Source of the DNA: Sphingomonas hengshuiensis
GTDB taxonomy: Bacteria; Pseudomonadota; Alphaproteobacteria; Sphingomonadales; Sphingomonadaceae
Length of the DNA: 64,000 bases
Assembly (NCBI RefSeq): GCF_000935025.1
Contig: NZ_CP010836.1
Coordinates: forward strand, 4,566,001 to 4,630,000
Direction: 5' to 3'
Shown: one piece after another, positions 43,159 through 54,100 of the stretch
How positions within the stretch are numbered: position 1 is the stretch's first letter
Layout of the letters: the number at the start of each line of letters is the position of its first letter
The notes under the pieces: model-generated
The model's input: the letters and a program-made list of their open reading frames with translations, nothing else
What the model was told of the DNA's origin: nothing
Database searches by the model: none
Translations under genes and position numbers: made by a program

Positions 43159-43941
43159 ATGCCTGTTTCCCAGACCGATATCGCGCTTGCAGAGCGCCTA
43201 GCCGAAGCGGCCGGCGCCGCGATCCGCCCCCGCTTCCGCGCCGAACACGGGCTGGAGGCCAAGGCCGACCTGTCCCCCGTGACGCTCGCCGACCGCGAGG
43301 CGGAGGAGGCGATGCGACGGCTGATCATCGCCGAGCGTCCGATGGACGGCATCATCGGCGAGGAATTCGGCGTCCGCGAGGGCTCCAGCGGGCGGCAATG
43401 GGTGCTCGATCCGATCGACGGCACCCGCGCCTTCATCGCCGGGCGCCCGGTGTTCGGCACGCTGATCGCGCTGATCGAGGACGGCTGGCCCGTGCTCGGG
43501 ATCATCGACCAGCCGATCCTGCGCGAACGCTGGCTGGGGGTGGCGGGGCGCACGACGCTGTTCAACGGCAAGCCTGCGCGCACCCGCATTTGCCGCGAGC
43601 TGAAAGGCGCGATCCTCGGCACGACCTCGCCCGCGCTGTTCGACGACGACCAGCTTCACGCCTTCGAGCATCTCGACGCGGCGGCGATGAGCACCGTGCT
43701 GGGCGGTGACTGCTATAATTATGGCTGCGTGGCGAGCGGATGGATGGACGTGGTGGTCGAGGCCGGGCTCAAGCTCCATGACTTCGCCGCGCTGGTGCCG
43801 GTGGTGGAGGGCGCCGGCGGGCGGATGTGCGACTGGCAGGGCGATCCGCTCCACGCGGGCAGCAATGGCGAGGTGATCGCGGCGGGCGATCCGGCGCGAG
43901 TCGACGACATATTGGAAGCACTGGCCTGCCGCGGGCATTAA
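43159..43941 (+). CDS. hisN: Histidinol-phosphatase, inositol monophosphatase family
   Basis: A 260-residue enzyme of the IMPase fold. Metal and catalytic motifs are GEEFG, VLDPIDGTRAFIAG and the late LKLHDFAALVPVVEGAGG. The FIAGRPVFGTLIALIEDG region fits the HisN subgroup that dephosphorylates histidinol phosphate in histidine synthesis; inositol-1-phosphatase activity is an alternative. ATG 43159 gives a normal family length. It is convergent with the AsmA gene, with 4 bases between stops. Confidence 0.85.
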   Translation: MPVSQTDIALAERLAEAAGAAIRPRFRAEHGLEAKADLSPVTLADREAEEAMRRLIIAERPMDGIIGEEFGVREGSSGRQWVLDPIDGTRAFIAGRPVFGTLIALIEDGWPVLGIIDQPILRERWLGVAGRTTLFNGKPARTRICRELKGAILGTTSPALFDDDQLHAFEHLDAAAMSTVLGGDCYNYGCVASGWMDVVVEAGLKLHDFAALVPVVEGAGGRMCDWQGDPLHAGSNGEVIAAGDPARVDDILEALACRGH

Positions 43942-43945
43942 GCCC

Positions 43946-46069
43946 CTAGAATATCCCCAGGAACTTCTTGCGCTGTTCCTTGCGCTCGCTTTTGGTGCGC
44001 TTGCCGTCTTCGGACTTGGCGGTGGTGCCGCGCCCCACATCATCGCGCGCCTCGCCCTTGGTCGTGCGCTGGGCGCGGGCGGAGGCGCCGGTCAGCACCG
44101 GGCCGCAATCGGCGGCCTTGGCGTCGCCGACATCGACAAACGCGATCATCGCGCCCACCGGTCCGGCGGCTAGCCCCAGCCCCAGCCCGGCGCCGGCCCG
44201 CGCGACCAGGTCGCCCGAAATCACGTTGAAGCTGGGGCGCGCGAAATAGCCGCCGATGCCGACCGGCGATTGCCCGGCGAACAGGCTGAACTTCTTGCTG
44301 TCGGCGCGAAAGGCCAGGTCGAGCGTCTCGTTGCGGAAGCTGAACCCGCCGCGGCCGAGCATGACATTCTTCTCGGTATCGATCAGGATCGGATCGGCGG
44401 CGGCAACCCCGCGGCGGACGGTGAACCCGATCAGCCCGCAATTGATATGGACCGGCTCCTTCAGCTTCTGCTCGAACATCTTCTGTACGAACGTGCCGAT
44501 GTCGAGTTCGGAGAGCTGGACGTTGCGCGTCCAGAACTCGCCCTTGGGCAGGATGATCGCGATCCGCCCGTTTGCATTGGCGAGCGAATCATGGACGCTG
44601 TTGCCGCTGCCGGTCAGCTGAGCGCGGGCCTTGAGCGTCCCCGTCGTCCCCGATTCGGCGACGCCGAAGCCTGCGAGCAGCACGCCGATCGGGGTCGGCG
44701 ACAGGCGGATGTCGTAGTTCGTCAGCACCGGGTTGCGCCGGGCATCGATCGTAATGTCCGACTCGACCGTGCCGCGCGCCAGCGTGAAGTTAAGCGGGCT
44801 GAGCTTGAGCAGCGAGTTGTTCAGGTCGAGCCCGAGCTTGATGTTCGATACCGGCAAATTGTCCGCGCGGACGTTGCGCACCGTCCAGTCGACCTTGGCG
44901 TCGAAATTGCGCAGCGCGTCGATCCGCAATTGCGCGTCGGGGAGGAGGCGGGGGCGCCCGCCGACCTGGGTGACGGTCCCCGCCGCGCCCTGTGCCTCCA
45001 GCCGTTCGGCGTCATAGCCGATGAACGGGCCGGCATCGAGAATGTCGAGCGTTTGCGTTGCCAGATCGGCGGTCAGCAGCAGCCGCGGCTGGCGCATCGC
45101 CACCGTCAGCGTGCCGGCAAGGTCGCTCGCGCCGAACCGGCCCTTCAGCCCGGTGAAGCGCCACTCGTCGCCGACGCGCGTCACCGCCGAAGTCAGGCTG
45201 TACCGGCGGGTATCGGGCACCGCGACGCCGCCGACTGCGAAGATATCCGCCAGGTCGCGCCCGCGCATCGCGAGCCGCAGGTCGGCACCCTCGATCTCGG
45301 TCGCGCCGGCGAGCGTCCCGGTGACATCGACTAACGTGCGCACGCCCTCTGCATGCAGCCGCAACTGGTTGCGCCCGCCTGCCACCGTCGCGTTGGGCGA
45401 CAGGAGTTCGCCGGTCAGCGTGAACGGCGTGCCGCGCGCAGTGCCGTTGCCGTCGAACCGGATCGTGCTCGCGATCGCGGTGTCGCGCGCCTCGACCGTA
45501 TGAACCCGGATCCCCGCCGCAATCTGCATCCGCGGATCGATATAGCGAACCAGCGTGCCCTGGACGATCGCCCGGCGAATCGCCGGCAGGTCGAGCGGCT
45601 CGCCCTTCTCCTCGCTAAAGGTCCAGCTGTTGCGGCGCCCGGCCTTGTCCCATTGCAGGTCCAGATGCCCGTCCTGGAGCCCCAGCCAGTTTACCCGGCG
45701 GTTTCCGGTGATCAGGCTCCACGTCGAAATCCGCGCGTCGATGCGCCTGGCCGAGAAGAGATTGCCGGTCCCTGCCCAGGCGGGATTGGCGATCGTCAGC
45801 CCCTCGGCAACGAACTTGACGTTGAACGGCGCGAAATAGAGCTGGAAATCGCCGGCGACCGAAACGGCGCGGTGCGTCTGGCCGGCGACGATGCGCTCGA
45901 ACGGGCGTTTGAGAAAACGGCCCTTGGTGACGAACAGGATCGCCCAGGCGAGAACCAGTATTCCGAGCAAGGTCGCGAAAACCGCGATGGCGCTGGCCAG
46001 CGGCGTCCCGAGCGCGCGCCGGGGGCGTGCAGGGGGCTCGACCGGGGGGAGCGCGCTTTCCTCTGCCAT
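43946..46069 (-). CDS. AsmA-family envelope protein
   Basis: A 707-residue protein with one N-terminal membrane helix (LASAIAVFATLLGILVLAWAILFV) after a short cytoplasmic start, then a long periplasmic beta-rich AsmA domain (NVKFVAEGLTIANPAWAG early, GIGGYFARPSFNVISGDLVARA late). The C-terminus is a basic, disordered tail (KSERKEQRKKFLGIF). AsmA-like proteins bridge the inner and outer membranes and are linked to phospholipid transport. Start ATG 46069. It lies 96 bases from tRNA-Gln on the same strand. Confidence 0.85.
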   Translation of the reverse strand: MAEESALPPVEPPARPRRALGTPLASAIAVFATLLGILVLAWAILFVTKGRFLKRPFERIVAGQTHRAVSVAGDFQLYFAPFNVKFVAEGLTIANPAWAGTGNLFSARRIDARISTWSLITGNRRVNWLGLQDGHLDLQWDKAGRRNSWTFSEEKGEPLDLPAIRRAIVQGTLVRYIDPRMQIAAGIRVHTVEARDTAIASTIRFDGNGTARGTPFTLTGELLSPNATVAGGRNQLRLHAEGVRTLVDVTGTLAGATEIEGADLRLAMRGRDLADIFAVGGVAVPDTRRYSLTSAVTRVGDEWRFTGLKGRFGASDLAGTLTVAMRQPRLLLTADLATQTLDILDAGPFIGYDAERLEAQGAAGTVTQVGGRPRLLPDAQLRIDALRNFDAKVDWTVRNVRADNLPVSNIKLGLDLNNSLLKLSPLNFTLARGTVESDITIDARRNPVLTNYDIRLSPTPIGVLLAGFGVAESGTTGTLKARAQLTGSGNSVHDSLANANGRIAIILPKGEFWTRNVQLSELDIGTFVQKMFEQKLKEPVHINCGLIGFTVRRGVAAADPILIDTEKNVMLGRGGFSFRNETLDLAFRADSKKFSLFAGQSPVGIGGYFARPSFNVISGDLVARAGAGLGLGLAAGPVGAMIAFVDVGDAKAADCGPVLTGASARAQRTTKGEARDDVGRGTTAKSEDGKRTKSERKEQRKKFLGIF

Positions 46070-46164
46070 CGCGATGAAAACCCCGTGCGACCGGGGAGTT
46101 CCGCGCAATGCGACGGAACGAGCGCAACTTTCTCGCCCAACCGCCTTGCTAGCCAAGGAAAAGC

Positions 46165-46238
46165 TGGATGCCCCGTGAGGATTCGAACCTCAATTGACGG
46201 AGTCAGAGTCCGTAGTCTTACCTTTAGACGACGGGGCA
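46165..46238 (-). tRNA. tRNA-Gln (CTG)
   Basis: A 74-base tRNA. The acceptor TGCCCCG pairs with CGGGGCA, with discriminator T and encoded CCA. The anticodon stem ACGGA/TCCGT encloses CTCTGAC, giving anticodon CTG (glutamine, CAG codon). The T-loop is TTCGAAT. Confidence 0.95.
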
Positions 46239-46384
46239 ACGAGGGGGGCCGAATAGGGCGGCCTTATCGGCATGTCAACGGCGGTCGCTCGCCTTGCCCT
46301 TGGCCACGCACTCGGCTAGCCTCGCCTTGAAGCACCGGGCGGCGAATTTTCGCCGGGACGGAGAGAATATAAGCGAGTGATGTG

Positions 46385-47440
46385 ATGGGGGATGGCTCCG
46401 CCAGACTACCCCGCCGGCGGAGTGGCGTCCCCGCCCGGCCCGAACCAGCCCCACCGCCCGAGCGGCCCCCGAGCGCGCGCTGGCCCGAATCGCGCCATTA
46501 TGCGGCTTTGGACCTCGGCACCAATAATTGCCGGCTGCTGATCGCGCGGCCGCAGGGCAATGGCTTCACCGTGATCGACGCCTTTTCGCGGATCGTCCGG
46601 CTGGGCGAGGGGCTCGCCAGCACCGGGCAATTGTCGGATACCGCGATCGAGCGGACGCTGGCCGCGCTGCGCATCTGTGCCGACAAGCTCAAGCGCCGCA
46701 ACGTCGCGCTCGCGCGGTCGGTCGCGACCGAGGCCTGCCGCCAGGCGAGCAACGGCGCCGCATTCATCGAGCGCGTCTATGCCGAGACCGGGATCGCGCT
46801 CGACATCATCACGGCGGAGGAAGAGGCGCGGCTCGCGGTGCTCGGCTGCCACGCGCTGCTCGAGCCGGGCGACGGGCCCGCGCTCGTGTTCGACATTGGC
46901 GGGGGCTCGACCGAATTGGTGCTGGTCGATTCGCACGCGCCGGTGCCGCGCATCCTCGACTGGCACAGCGCGCCCTGGGGCGTGGTGTCGCTGACCGAGG
47001 CGTTTGGCGGCGCCGATACGCAAGAAGCGCGCGCGCGCGCCTATGCCGAGATGCGCGCACGGGTGGCGCAGGCATTCGCGCCCTTTGTCGCGCGGCTGGA
47101 GCGCCCGCGCGGCGTGCCGCGGCTGCTGGGCACCAGCGGGACGGTGACGACGCTGGCGAGCGTCCATCTCGGGCTCCCGACCTATGATCGCTCGGTGGTC
47201 GACGGGCTGATCGTGCCCTCGGCGGCGATGCGGCTTGTCAGCCAGCGGATCGCGGCGATGAGCATGGCCGAGCGCCGGCAAGTGCCGTGCATCGGCAATG
47301 AGCGCGCCGATCTGGTCGTCGCGGGCTGTGCGATCCTCGAGACGATTTTGGACCTGTGGCCCGCCGAACGGCTGGGGGTCGCCGATCGCGGTATCCGCGA
47401 AGGTATCTTGCGCCGATTGATGAACGGGAATGCACTGTGA
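46385..47440 (+). CDS. ppx: Ppx/GppA exopolyphosphatase family protein
   Basis: A 351-residue phosphatase of the sugar-kinase/actin-like fold. It has YAALDLGTNNCRLLIA (first phosphate loop), the conserved ITAEEEARLAVLG, FDIGGGSTELVLV and GTSGTVTTLASVHLGL. It removes phosphate from polyphosphate or from pppGpp. Single-copy GppA-like versions of this length are common in alphaproteobacteria. A proline-rich start (residues 1-38) precedes the domain. It overlaps rlmE (GTGA at 47437-47440), a pairing common in this group. Confidence 0.88.
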   Translation: MGDGSARLPRRRSGVPARPEPAPPPERPPSARWPESRHYAALDLGTNNCRLLIARPQGNGFTVIDAFSRIVRLGEGLASTGQLSDTAIERTLAALRICADKLKRRNVALARSVATEACRQASNGAAFIERVYAETGIALDIITAEEEARLAVLGCHALLEPGDGPALVFDIGGGSTELVLVDSHAPVPRILDWHSAPWGVVSLTEAFGGADTQEARARAYAEMRARVAQAFAPFVARLERPRGVPRLLGTSGTVTTLASVHLGLPTYDRSVVDGLIVPSAAMRLVSQRIAAMSMAERRQVPCIGNERADLVVAGCAILETILDLWPAERLGVADRGIREGILRRLMNGNAL

Positions 47441-48126
47441 GCAGAGGCGGCGGCGGCGGGCATACCCGTGTGAAGACGTCGCGGGGGCGGACCCCGCAAT
47501 CGAATCGCTGGCTCGAGCGCCAGCTCAACGATCCCTATGTGAAGCGCGCCAAGGCGGAAGGGTATCGCAGCCGCGCGGCGTATAAGCTGATCGAACTCGA
47601 CGAGAAGTTCGGTTTCCTGAAGGGGGCGAAGCGGATCGTCGACCTCGGCATCGCGCCTGGCGGCTGGACGCAGGTGGTGCGCCGGCGGCTGCCCCAGGCG
47701 GCGGTGGTGGGGATCGATTTGCTCCCGGTCGATCCGATCGACGGGGCGACGATCTTCCAGATGGACTTTCTCGACGACGCGGCGCCCGCGCTGCTGGTCG
47801 ACACGTTGGGCGGCGCGCCCGATCTGGTGCTGTCGGACATGGCGGCGAACACCGTCGGCCATCCGCAGACCGATGCGCTGCGCACGATGGCGCTGGTTGA
47901 GACCGCGCTCGACTTCGCGATCCAGACGCTCCAGCCTGGCGGCGCCTTTGTGTCGAAGGTGTTCGCGGGCGGCGCCGATTCGCAGCTCGTCGCGGAGATG
48001 AAGCGCAACTTCACCACCGTGAAGCACGCCAAGCCGCCGTCGAGCCGCAAGGGTTCGGTCGAGTGGTTCGTTGTCGCCCAGGGGTTCAAAGGGCGCGCCG
48101 CGGCCGCCGATTGCGAGTCGGACTGA
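47437..48126 (+). CDS. rlmE: 23S rRNA (uridine-2'-O-) methyltransferase RlmE
   Basis: A 229-residue RlmE/FtsJ enzyme, which methylates U2552 of 23S rRNA in the A-loop. The core has RAAYKLIELDEKFGFLKG (catalytic Lys), VDLGIAPGGWTQV (SAM binding), SDMAANTVGHPQTD (catalytic Asp) and KVFAGG with the second Lys. The glycine-rich, basic N-terminus (SRGGGGGHTRVKTSRGR) likely contacts RNA. GTG 47437 overlaps the ppx stop. A hairpin terminator follows at 48139. Confidence 0.93.
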   Translation: MSRGGGGGHTRVKTSRGRTPQSNRWLERQLNDPYVKRAKAEGYRSRAAYKLIELDEKFGFLKGAKRIVDLGIAPGGWTQVVRRRLPQAAVVGIDLLPVDPIDGATIFQMDFLDDAAPALLVDTLGGAPDLVLSDMAANTVGHPQTDALRTMALVETALDFAIQTLQPGGAFVSKVFAGGADSQLVAEMKRNFTTVKHAKPPSSRKGSVEWFVVAQGFKGRAAAADCESD

Positions 48127-48138
48127 CGCCAACGAAAA

Positions 48139-48165
48139 GGGGCCCGGACTTGCGTCGCGGGCCCC
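48139..48165. terminator. Bidirectional terminator between rlmE and rpoZ
   Basis: GGGGCCCG (48139-48146) pairs with CGGGCCCC (48158-48165) across an 11-base loop. AAAA precedes it and TGTTT follows, so it can terminate both convergent genes. Confidence 0.8.
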
Positions 48166-48192
48166 TGTTTCTCCGTCTGTCACGAGAGCCGA

Positions 48193-48537
48193 TCAGCCCT
48201 CGTAATCGCTGCCCAGATTCTGGTTGCGCGGCGGTGCAGCGGCGGTGAGGCGCAGCGCCTCTGCCGATGCGGCCAGCGAGCCGACTTCGTCCGGAGCCTC
48301 TTCGTCGTCGACCTGGACGCGCTGGAGGCTGGAGATGACCGATTCCTCGAGGTTGCGCGGGCGCACGGTCTCTTCGGCGATCTCGCGCAGCGCGACGACC
48401 GGGTTCTTGTCGCGATCGCGATCGATCGTCAGCTCCGCACCGCCCGAAATCTGCCGGGCGCGTTGCGCCGCAAACAGCACCAGGTCGAACCGGTTGGAAA
48501 CCTTGTCGACGCAATCCTCAACGGTGACGCGCGCCAT
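48193..48537 (-). CDS. rpoZ: RNA polymerase omega subunit
   Basis: A 114-residue omega subunit. The start [29 protein letters not shown] matches the conserved N-terminal half, and [14 protein letters not shown] the second conserved block. It stabilises the beta' subunit and helps assemble RNA polymerase. The C-terminal 40 residues (acidic, then [14 protein letters not shown]) are variable. ATG 48537 is the start. It converges on rlmE with a shared terminator. Confidence 0.95.
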   Translation of the reverse strand: MARVTVEDCVDKVSNRFDLVLFAAQRARQISGGAELTIDRDRDKNPVVALREIAEETVRPRNLEESVISSLQRVQVDDEEAPDEVGSLAASAEALRLTAAAPPRNQNLGSDYEG

Positions 48538-48664
48538 GTACGCAATCCTTGGGTTAATGGTGTCCGGGGGAGCGCGGGACTTAAGGACCGCCCGCGCCGA
48601 TGTCAAGGAAATCGGCGATGCGCGGCGAGATTTGGCAACGCCTGCTGCCCCGACGACGCTCCGC

Positions 48665-49603
48665 TCAGAACGCGAACGGCGCCGTCATGCGCCGCTCGGC
48701 GAGCAGGAACGCGTCGGCGACGAGCTGGATCGGGCGGATGTCGACGTCGCTCTCGCCCGCAGCCACCAGCTCGGCGAAGCGCGCGTATAGCCGGGCATAT
48801 TCGCGGTCGGGGGCCTGCATCTCGGGTGCGTCCGGAAGCTGCAGGATGCTGCCCCCCATGCGCAGCCGCAGCATGCCCGCATCGGTATCGACTTCGATGT
48901 CCCAGGTCTGGGGCCCGGTCTGGAGGAAATCGAACGCGGCGGTGACCTGCGCGCCGCCCGATCGCATCGTCAGCCCCGCGGCGAGCGGCGAGGCGCGCCC
49001 TTCGGGCACGTCCATCCATGCCGATTCGAGCAGCAGCGGATCGGGGAGGATCGCGGTCGCGATCGACAGCGCGTTGATGCCCGGATCGAACACGCCGAAC
49101 CCGCCGGGCGCGAGGATCCATTCCTGACCCGGATGCCAGCGGCGAATGTCCTCGCGCCACGCGATGCGCACCGCGTCGATCCGCTTCCCCGTCAGCCATG
49201 CGCGCGCCGGGCCGACTCCCGCCGCCTCGCGCGAATGCCAAGTCGTGAACAGCGTCACGCCCCGCGCCCGCGCCCGCTCGGCCAATGCCGCGATTTCGGA
49301 CAGCGTCGCCGCGGGCGGCTTTTCGAGCATGACGTGGAGCCCCGCATCGATCGCCGCCAGCGCCTGTGCGTGACGCCCGTCGGGGGGCGTGCAGAGCGAC
49401 ACGGCGTCGAGCGCATGGCCGCCCTCCAGCATCGCGGTAATGTCGGCATGGCCGGGTATTTGGTCGAGCGTCGCGTTCCGGCTTGCCGTCGCCGCGAGCA
49501 CGAAGCAGTCGTCGCTCGCCAGCGCGGGCAGATGCTGGTCGCGCGCGATCTTGCCGATACCCACCAGCCCCAGCCGGATCGCATTTTCCTGCCGCTCGGT
49601 CAT
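48665..49603 (-). CDS. Gfo/Idh/MocA oxidoreductase, galactose-dehydrogenase-like
   Basis: A 312-residue NAD(P)-dependent sugar dehydrogenase. The Rossmann motif is [18 protein letters not shown], followed by the family EKP motif in [11 protein letters not shown] and the catalytic region [14 protein letters not shown]. The best match by eye is to the D-galactose 1-dehydrogenase/Gal80 branch found in alphaproteobacteria; other aldoses are possible. ATG 49603 follows GAGGAAGCAA and is preferred over ATG 49615. Confidence 0.82.
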   Translation of the reverse strand: MTERQENAIRLGLVGIGKIARDQHLPALASDDCFVLAATASRNATLDQIPGHADITAMLEGGHALDAVSLCTPPDGRHAQALAAIDAGLHVMLEKPPAATLSEIAALAERARARGVTLFTTWHSREAAGVGPARAWLTGKRIDAVRIAWREDIRRWHPGQEWILAPGGFGVFDPGINALSIATAILPDPLLLESAWMDVPEGRASPLAAGLTMRSGGAQVTAAFDFLQTGPQTWDIEVDTDAGMLRLRMGGSILQLPDAPEMQAPDREYARLYARFAELVAAGESDVDIRPIQLVADAFLLAERRMTAPFAF

Positions 49604-49708
49604 TTGCTTCCTCATCCTGTCGGCGGCACGACCCGCTCTGCGCCGCTCCTATCGGACGGACAGGCGGGGTTGCGCAAGCCGATTTACCCGGACTTTTCGC
49701 GCGTTGCG

Positions 49709-51136
49709 TCAGTCCGCCGCGGGCTCGGGTCCAGCGGGTGAAGCGGCAACCAGCGCGTCCCCGCCCAGCGCGCGATACAGCGTAACGCGGTTGCTGGCCT
49801 CGGTCAGCCGGGTCAGCACGAGGCTCTGTTGCGCCGAGTAAAGCGAGCGTTGCGCGTCGAGGCTCGCGAGGAAGGTGTCGATCCCGCCGCGATAGCGTGC
49901 CTCGGCCAGGCGATAGGTATCGGCGGCGGCATCCGCCTGGGCGCGGGTGGCGCGCAGTTGCTCGTCGATCGTGCCGCGCCGCGCCAGCGCATCGGCGACA
50001 TCGCGGAACGCCGTCTGGATCGCGCGCTCATAGCTTGCGACCGCGGCGTCGCGCTGCGCCCGGCTTGCCTCTACGCCGGCCCGGCCCGCACCGGCGTTGA
50101 AGATCGTGTAATCGCCATTGGCGCCCGCCGACCAGTTGAACCCGTCGCCGTTGAACAACCCCGTCAGCGCACCGCTGGCCAGCCCGACCAGCCCGGTCAG
50201 CGAGATGCGCGGGAACAAAGCGGCGCGCGCGGCGCCGATCTCGGCATTGGCGGCGCGCAGCGTATATTCGGCCTGGACCACATCGGGGCGGCGGAGCAGC
50301 ACCCCCGAATCGAGCCCGGCGGGCAGCTCGGCGATCGTCGGCGCGGCATCGTCGATCGATCCGGGCAATAGCGCGGGGTCGACCGTCGCGCCGAGCAGCA
50401 GCTGGAGCGCATTGGCGTCCTGCGCCAGCGCGGTGGTCTGTTCGGCGACATCGGCGCGCGCGCCCTCCAGAACCTGTTCGGCCTGGCGCAGGTCGGTGCG
50501 CGGGGCGATGCCGCCTTCGAGCCGCGCGCGGGTCAGCCGCACGCTGTTCTCGGCGCTCGCGGCGGTGTCGCGCGCGATTGCGAGCAGGCTTGCATCGGCG
50601 GCATGCGCCAGCCAGGCGTCGGCAATGTCGCCAATCAGCGTCAGGCGCGTCGCGCGCGCGCCGGCCTCGGTCGCGAAATAGCGGTTCTGCTCGGCGCGGG
50701 TGAGCGATGCGACGCGGCCGAACAGGTCCAGTTCGAACCCGGTGATAGCGATGTCGGCGGCAAAGCTGCTGCGCGCGGTGAAGGTGCGGGCGCCCGTGCC
50801 GGTACCGCCCAGTTCGGTCACGCTCGCGCCCGTCGCCACATTGGGGAAGCGATTGGCCCGCTGGATGCGATATTGCGCGCGCGCGGCGCGGATATTGGCG
50901 GCGGCGATGCGCAGGTCGCGATTATTGGCCAGCGCGCGGTCGACCAGCGCCTGGAGCCGCGCGTCGCGGAAAATGTCGCGATAGGTAACGCTGGGCAGCG
51001 CCGCCTCGCTCCGCGCGAGATAGGCGTCGCCGACTGGCCAGGACGGGGGCACCGGCGCCTCGGGCCGAATATCGGCGGGTGCCATCGAGCAGGCGCCCAG
51101 CGCCGCGCCGATCAGCAGGGGGGCGAGGCGCTTCAT
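49709..51136 (-). CDS. NodT-family outer-membrane efflux lipoprotein
   Basis: A 475-residue channel of an RND pump. A lipobox (LLIGAALGAC) places a lipid on the cysteine of the mature start. Two OEP repeats follow, with LQALVDRALANNRDLRIAAAN in the first and VLLRRPDVVQAEYTLRAANA opening the second. It would form the trimeric exit duct with the RND pump (51133-54321) and adaptor. Its ATG overlaps the pump stop by 4 bases. Confidence 0.9.
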   Translation of the reverse strand: MKRLAPLLIGAALGACSMAPADIRPEAPVPPSWPVGDAYLARSEAALPSVTYRDIFRDARLQALVDRALANNRDLRIAAANIRAARAQYRIQRANRFPNVATGASVTELGGTGTGARTFTARSSFAADIAITGFELDLFGRVASLTRAEQNRYFATEAGARATRLTLIGDIADAWLAHAADASLLAIARDTAASAENSVRLTRARLEGGIAPRTDLRQAEQVLEGARADVAEQTTALAQDANALQLLLGATVDPALLPGSIDDAAPTIAELPAGLDSGVLLRRPDVVQAEYTLRAANAEIGAARAALFPRISLTGLVGLASGALTGLFNGDGFNWSAGANGDYTIFNAGAGRAGVEASRAQRDAAVASYERAIQTAFRDVADALARRGTIDEQLRATRAQADAAADTYRLAEARYRGGIDTFLASLDAQRSLYSAQQSLVLTRLTEASNRVTLYRALGGDALVAASPAGPEPAAD

Positions 51137-54100
51137 GCCGACGCCTCCGGCTTGGGTCGATGGAGCCGCCCGCGAACCGCCTTGAGCCCGTCGCGCACGC
51201 CGCGCCGGACGAGCACGAAGAACAGCGGGATGTAGAAGATCGCCAGGATCGTCGCGGTCAGCATGCCGCCGATCACCGCGGTGCCGATCGCGATTCGGCT
51301 GTTCGCGCCCGCCCCGGTCGAGATCGCGAGCGGCAGCACGCCGAAGATGAAGGCGAGGCTGGTCATCAGGATCGGGCGCAGCCGGATGCGCGCCGCCTCG
51401 ATCGCGGCATCGATCACGCGCTTGCCCTCGCGCTCGGCGCGCTCGGCGAACTCGATCATCAGGATCGCATTCTTCGCCGCCAGCCCCATCGTCGTCAGCA
51501 GCCCGATCTGGAGATAGACGTCGTTCTGCAAGCCCCGCAGCGTGACCGCAAAGATCGCGCCGACCAGCCCGAGCGGGATGATCAGCAGCACCGCGATCGG
51601 GATCGACCAGCTTTCGTACAGCGCCGCGAGGCACAGGAACACGACGAGCAGCGACACCGCGTAGAGCAGCGGCGCCTGCCCCGACGACAACCGCTCCTGG
51701 TACGACAGGCCCGCCCAGGCCACGGTGGTCCCCGGGATCTGCGCCGCGAGCGCCTCCATCCGGTTCATCGCCTCGCCCGAGCTGGTGCCCGGCGCCGCCT
51801 GACCCTGGATTTCGAACGCGGGGACGCCCTGGAACCGCGACAGGCTGGTCGGCGCGGTCGCCCAGCTGGTCTGCGCGAAGGACGAGAAGGGCGCCATCGT
51901 CCCGGTGCTGGTGCGGACGAACCATTCGTCGATATTGGCCGGCGACGCGCGGAACTGGGCGTCGCCCTGGACATAGACGCGCTTGACGCGGCCGCGATCG
52001 ATGAAGTCGTTGACGTAGCGTCCGCCCCAGGCGGTCGACAGCGTCGCGTTGACGTCGCTCGGCGACAGCCCGAGTGCGGCGAGCTTTTCCTGGTCGATAT
52101 CGACCTGCAACGTCGCGACGTCGGGAAGGTCGCTGAGCCGGACCGCAGTGAGCGCCGAATCGCGTGCCGCCATTTCCAGCAGCCGGTCGCGCGCCTTGCC
52201 GAATTCCGCCTGCGACATGCCGCTGGCGTTTTGCAGTTCCATCGTGAAGCCGTTCGACTGGCCCAGCCCGCGGATCGCGCCAGGAACCAGCGCGAAGACC
52301 TGCGCGTCGCGGAAGTTGCGGAAGGCGGCGGACGCGCGCCCGACGATCGCGTCGGCGCTGTTCTCGCGGCCCTTGCGCTCGTCCCACGGCGCGAAGTTGA
52401 GGAAGCCCTGGCCGCTATTCTGCCCGGCGACGCCGCCGCCGCCGCCCGCCGCGACGAACATCGTACTGACGTTCTTGGCTTCCTGCTCGCGGAAATAACG
52501 CTCGAGCGCGAGCTGAACCTCGATCGCGCGGCCCTGAGTCGCGCCCGAGGGCAGGCGGAACTGGAGCTGCGCCGCGCCCTGGTCCTCGGTCGGCAGGAAG
52601 CCGGTCGGCAGCCGCGTGAACATCACCACCAGCAGCGCGACGACGCCGGCATAGATCAGCAGGAACAGCCATTTGCGGTCGACCACCATGGTGACCGCGC
52701 GCGCATAGCGTTCGACGCCCTTTTCGAACCCCGAATTGAAGCGCTCGCCCGCGCGCTTGAAGAAATGCGCGGTCCGCGGGAAGCGCCGCTTGGCCCAGCC
52801 GTCCTGCGCCGCTTCATGCTTGGGCTTGAGCAGCGTGGCCGTCAGCGCCGGGCTGAGGATCAGCGCGACGAACACCGACAGCACCATCGCCGAGACCATC
52901 GTCACCGAGAATTGGCGATAGATCACCCCCGTCGATCCGCCGAAGAACGCCATCGGCAGGAACACCGCCGACAGCACCAGCGCGATCGCGACCAGCGCGA
53001 CCTGGATCTGCTCCATCGACTTGATCGTGGCTTCGCGCGGGGTCATCCCCGGATTCTCTTCGAGCAGCCGCTCGACATTCTCGACCACGACGATCGCGTC
53101 GTCGACCAGCAATCCGATCGCCAGCACCAGCCCGAACAGCGTCAGCGTGTTGATCGAGAAGCCCAGCGCATAGAACACGCCGAACGTACCGAGCAGCACC
53201 ACCGGCACGGCGATCGTGGGGATCAGCGTCGCGCGCCAACTCTGGAGGAACACGAACATCACGATCACGACCAGCACGATCGCCTCGATCAGCGTCTTGA
53301 CCACTTCGTCGATCGACAGCTTGATGAACGCGGTCGTGTCGTTGGCGTACGCGAATTTGAAGCCCGGCGGGAAGGTGCGGGCGATTTCCTCGACCTTCGC
53401 CTTGACCAGCTCGGCGGTCTTGAGCGCGTCGGCACCCGGCGCGGTCGACACCGCAAGCCCGGCGCCCGGATGGCCGTTGACCCGGCTGACCGTGTTGTAA
53501 TTCTCCGCGCCCAGCTCGACCCGCGCGACATCGGACAGCCGCACCGTCGCGCCGCTGGTCTGCGTCTTGAGGATGATCTTGCGGAATTGCTCGGGCGTCT
53601 GGAGCCGCGATTGCGCGGTCACCGTCGCGTTGAGCATCTGCTCGCGCGGCTGCGGCTGGCCGCCGATCTCGCCGGCGGCGACTTCGGTATTCTGCGCGGT
53701 GATCGCCGAGATGACGTCGCTCGGCATCAGCGAATAGCTCGCCAGCCGATCGGGGTTCAGCCAGATCCGCATCGCATAGGGCGCGCCGAACACATTGGTG
53801 TCGCCCACCCCCTCGATCCGCGCCAGCTGGTCCTGGAGGTTCGACGCCAGCCAGTCCGACACGTCCTGGTTGGTGCGCTTGTCGGTCTCGTCATAGACGC
53901 CGACGAGCAGCAGGAAATCGGGGTTGGACTTGGTGACGCGCAGCCCCTGCTGCTGGACCTGCGCGGGGAGCCGCGACAGCGCCTGCTGGACCTGGTTCTG
54001 GACCTGGACCTGCGCGATATCGGGATCGGTGCCCTTTTCGAACGTCGCCGAGATCGTCACCTGCCCGCGCGAGGTCGACGAGGAGCTGAAATAGAGCAGC

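Noticed and set aside
41946..43622. Upstream extension of the peroxiredoxin frame through the phospholipase and hisN region
   Set aside because: The upstream part is antisense to other genes; the signal peptide at ATG 41945 sets the start.
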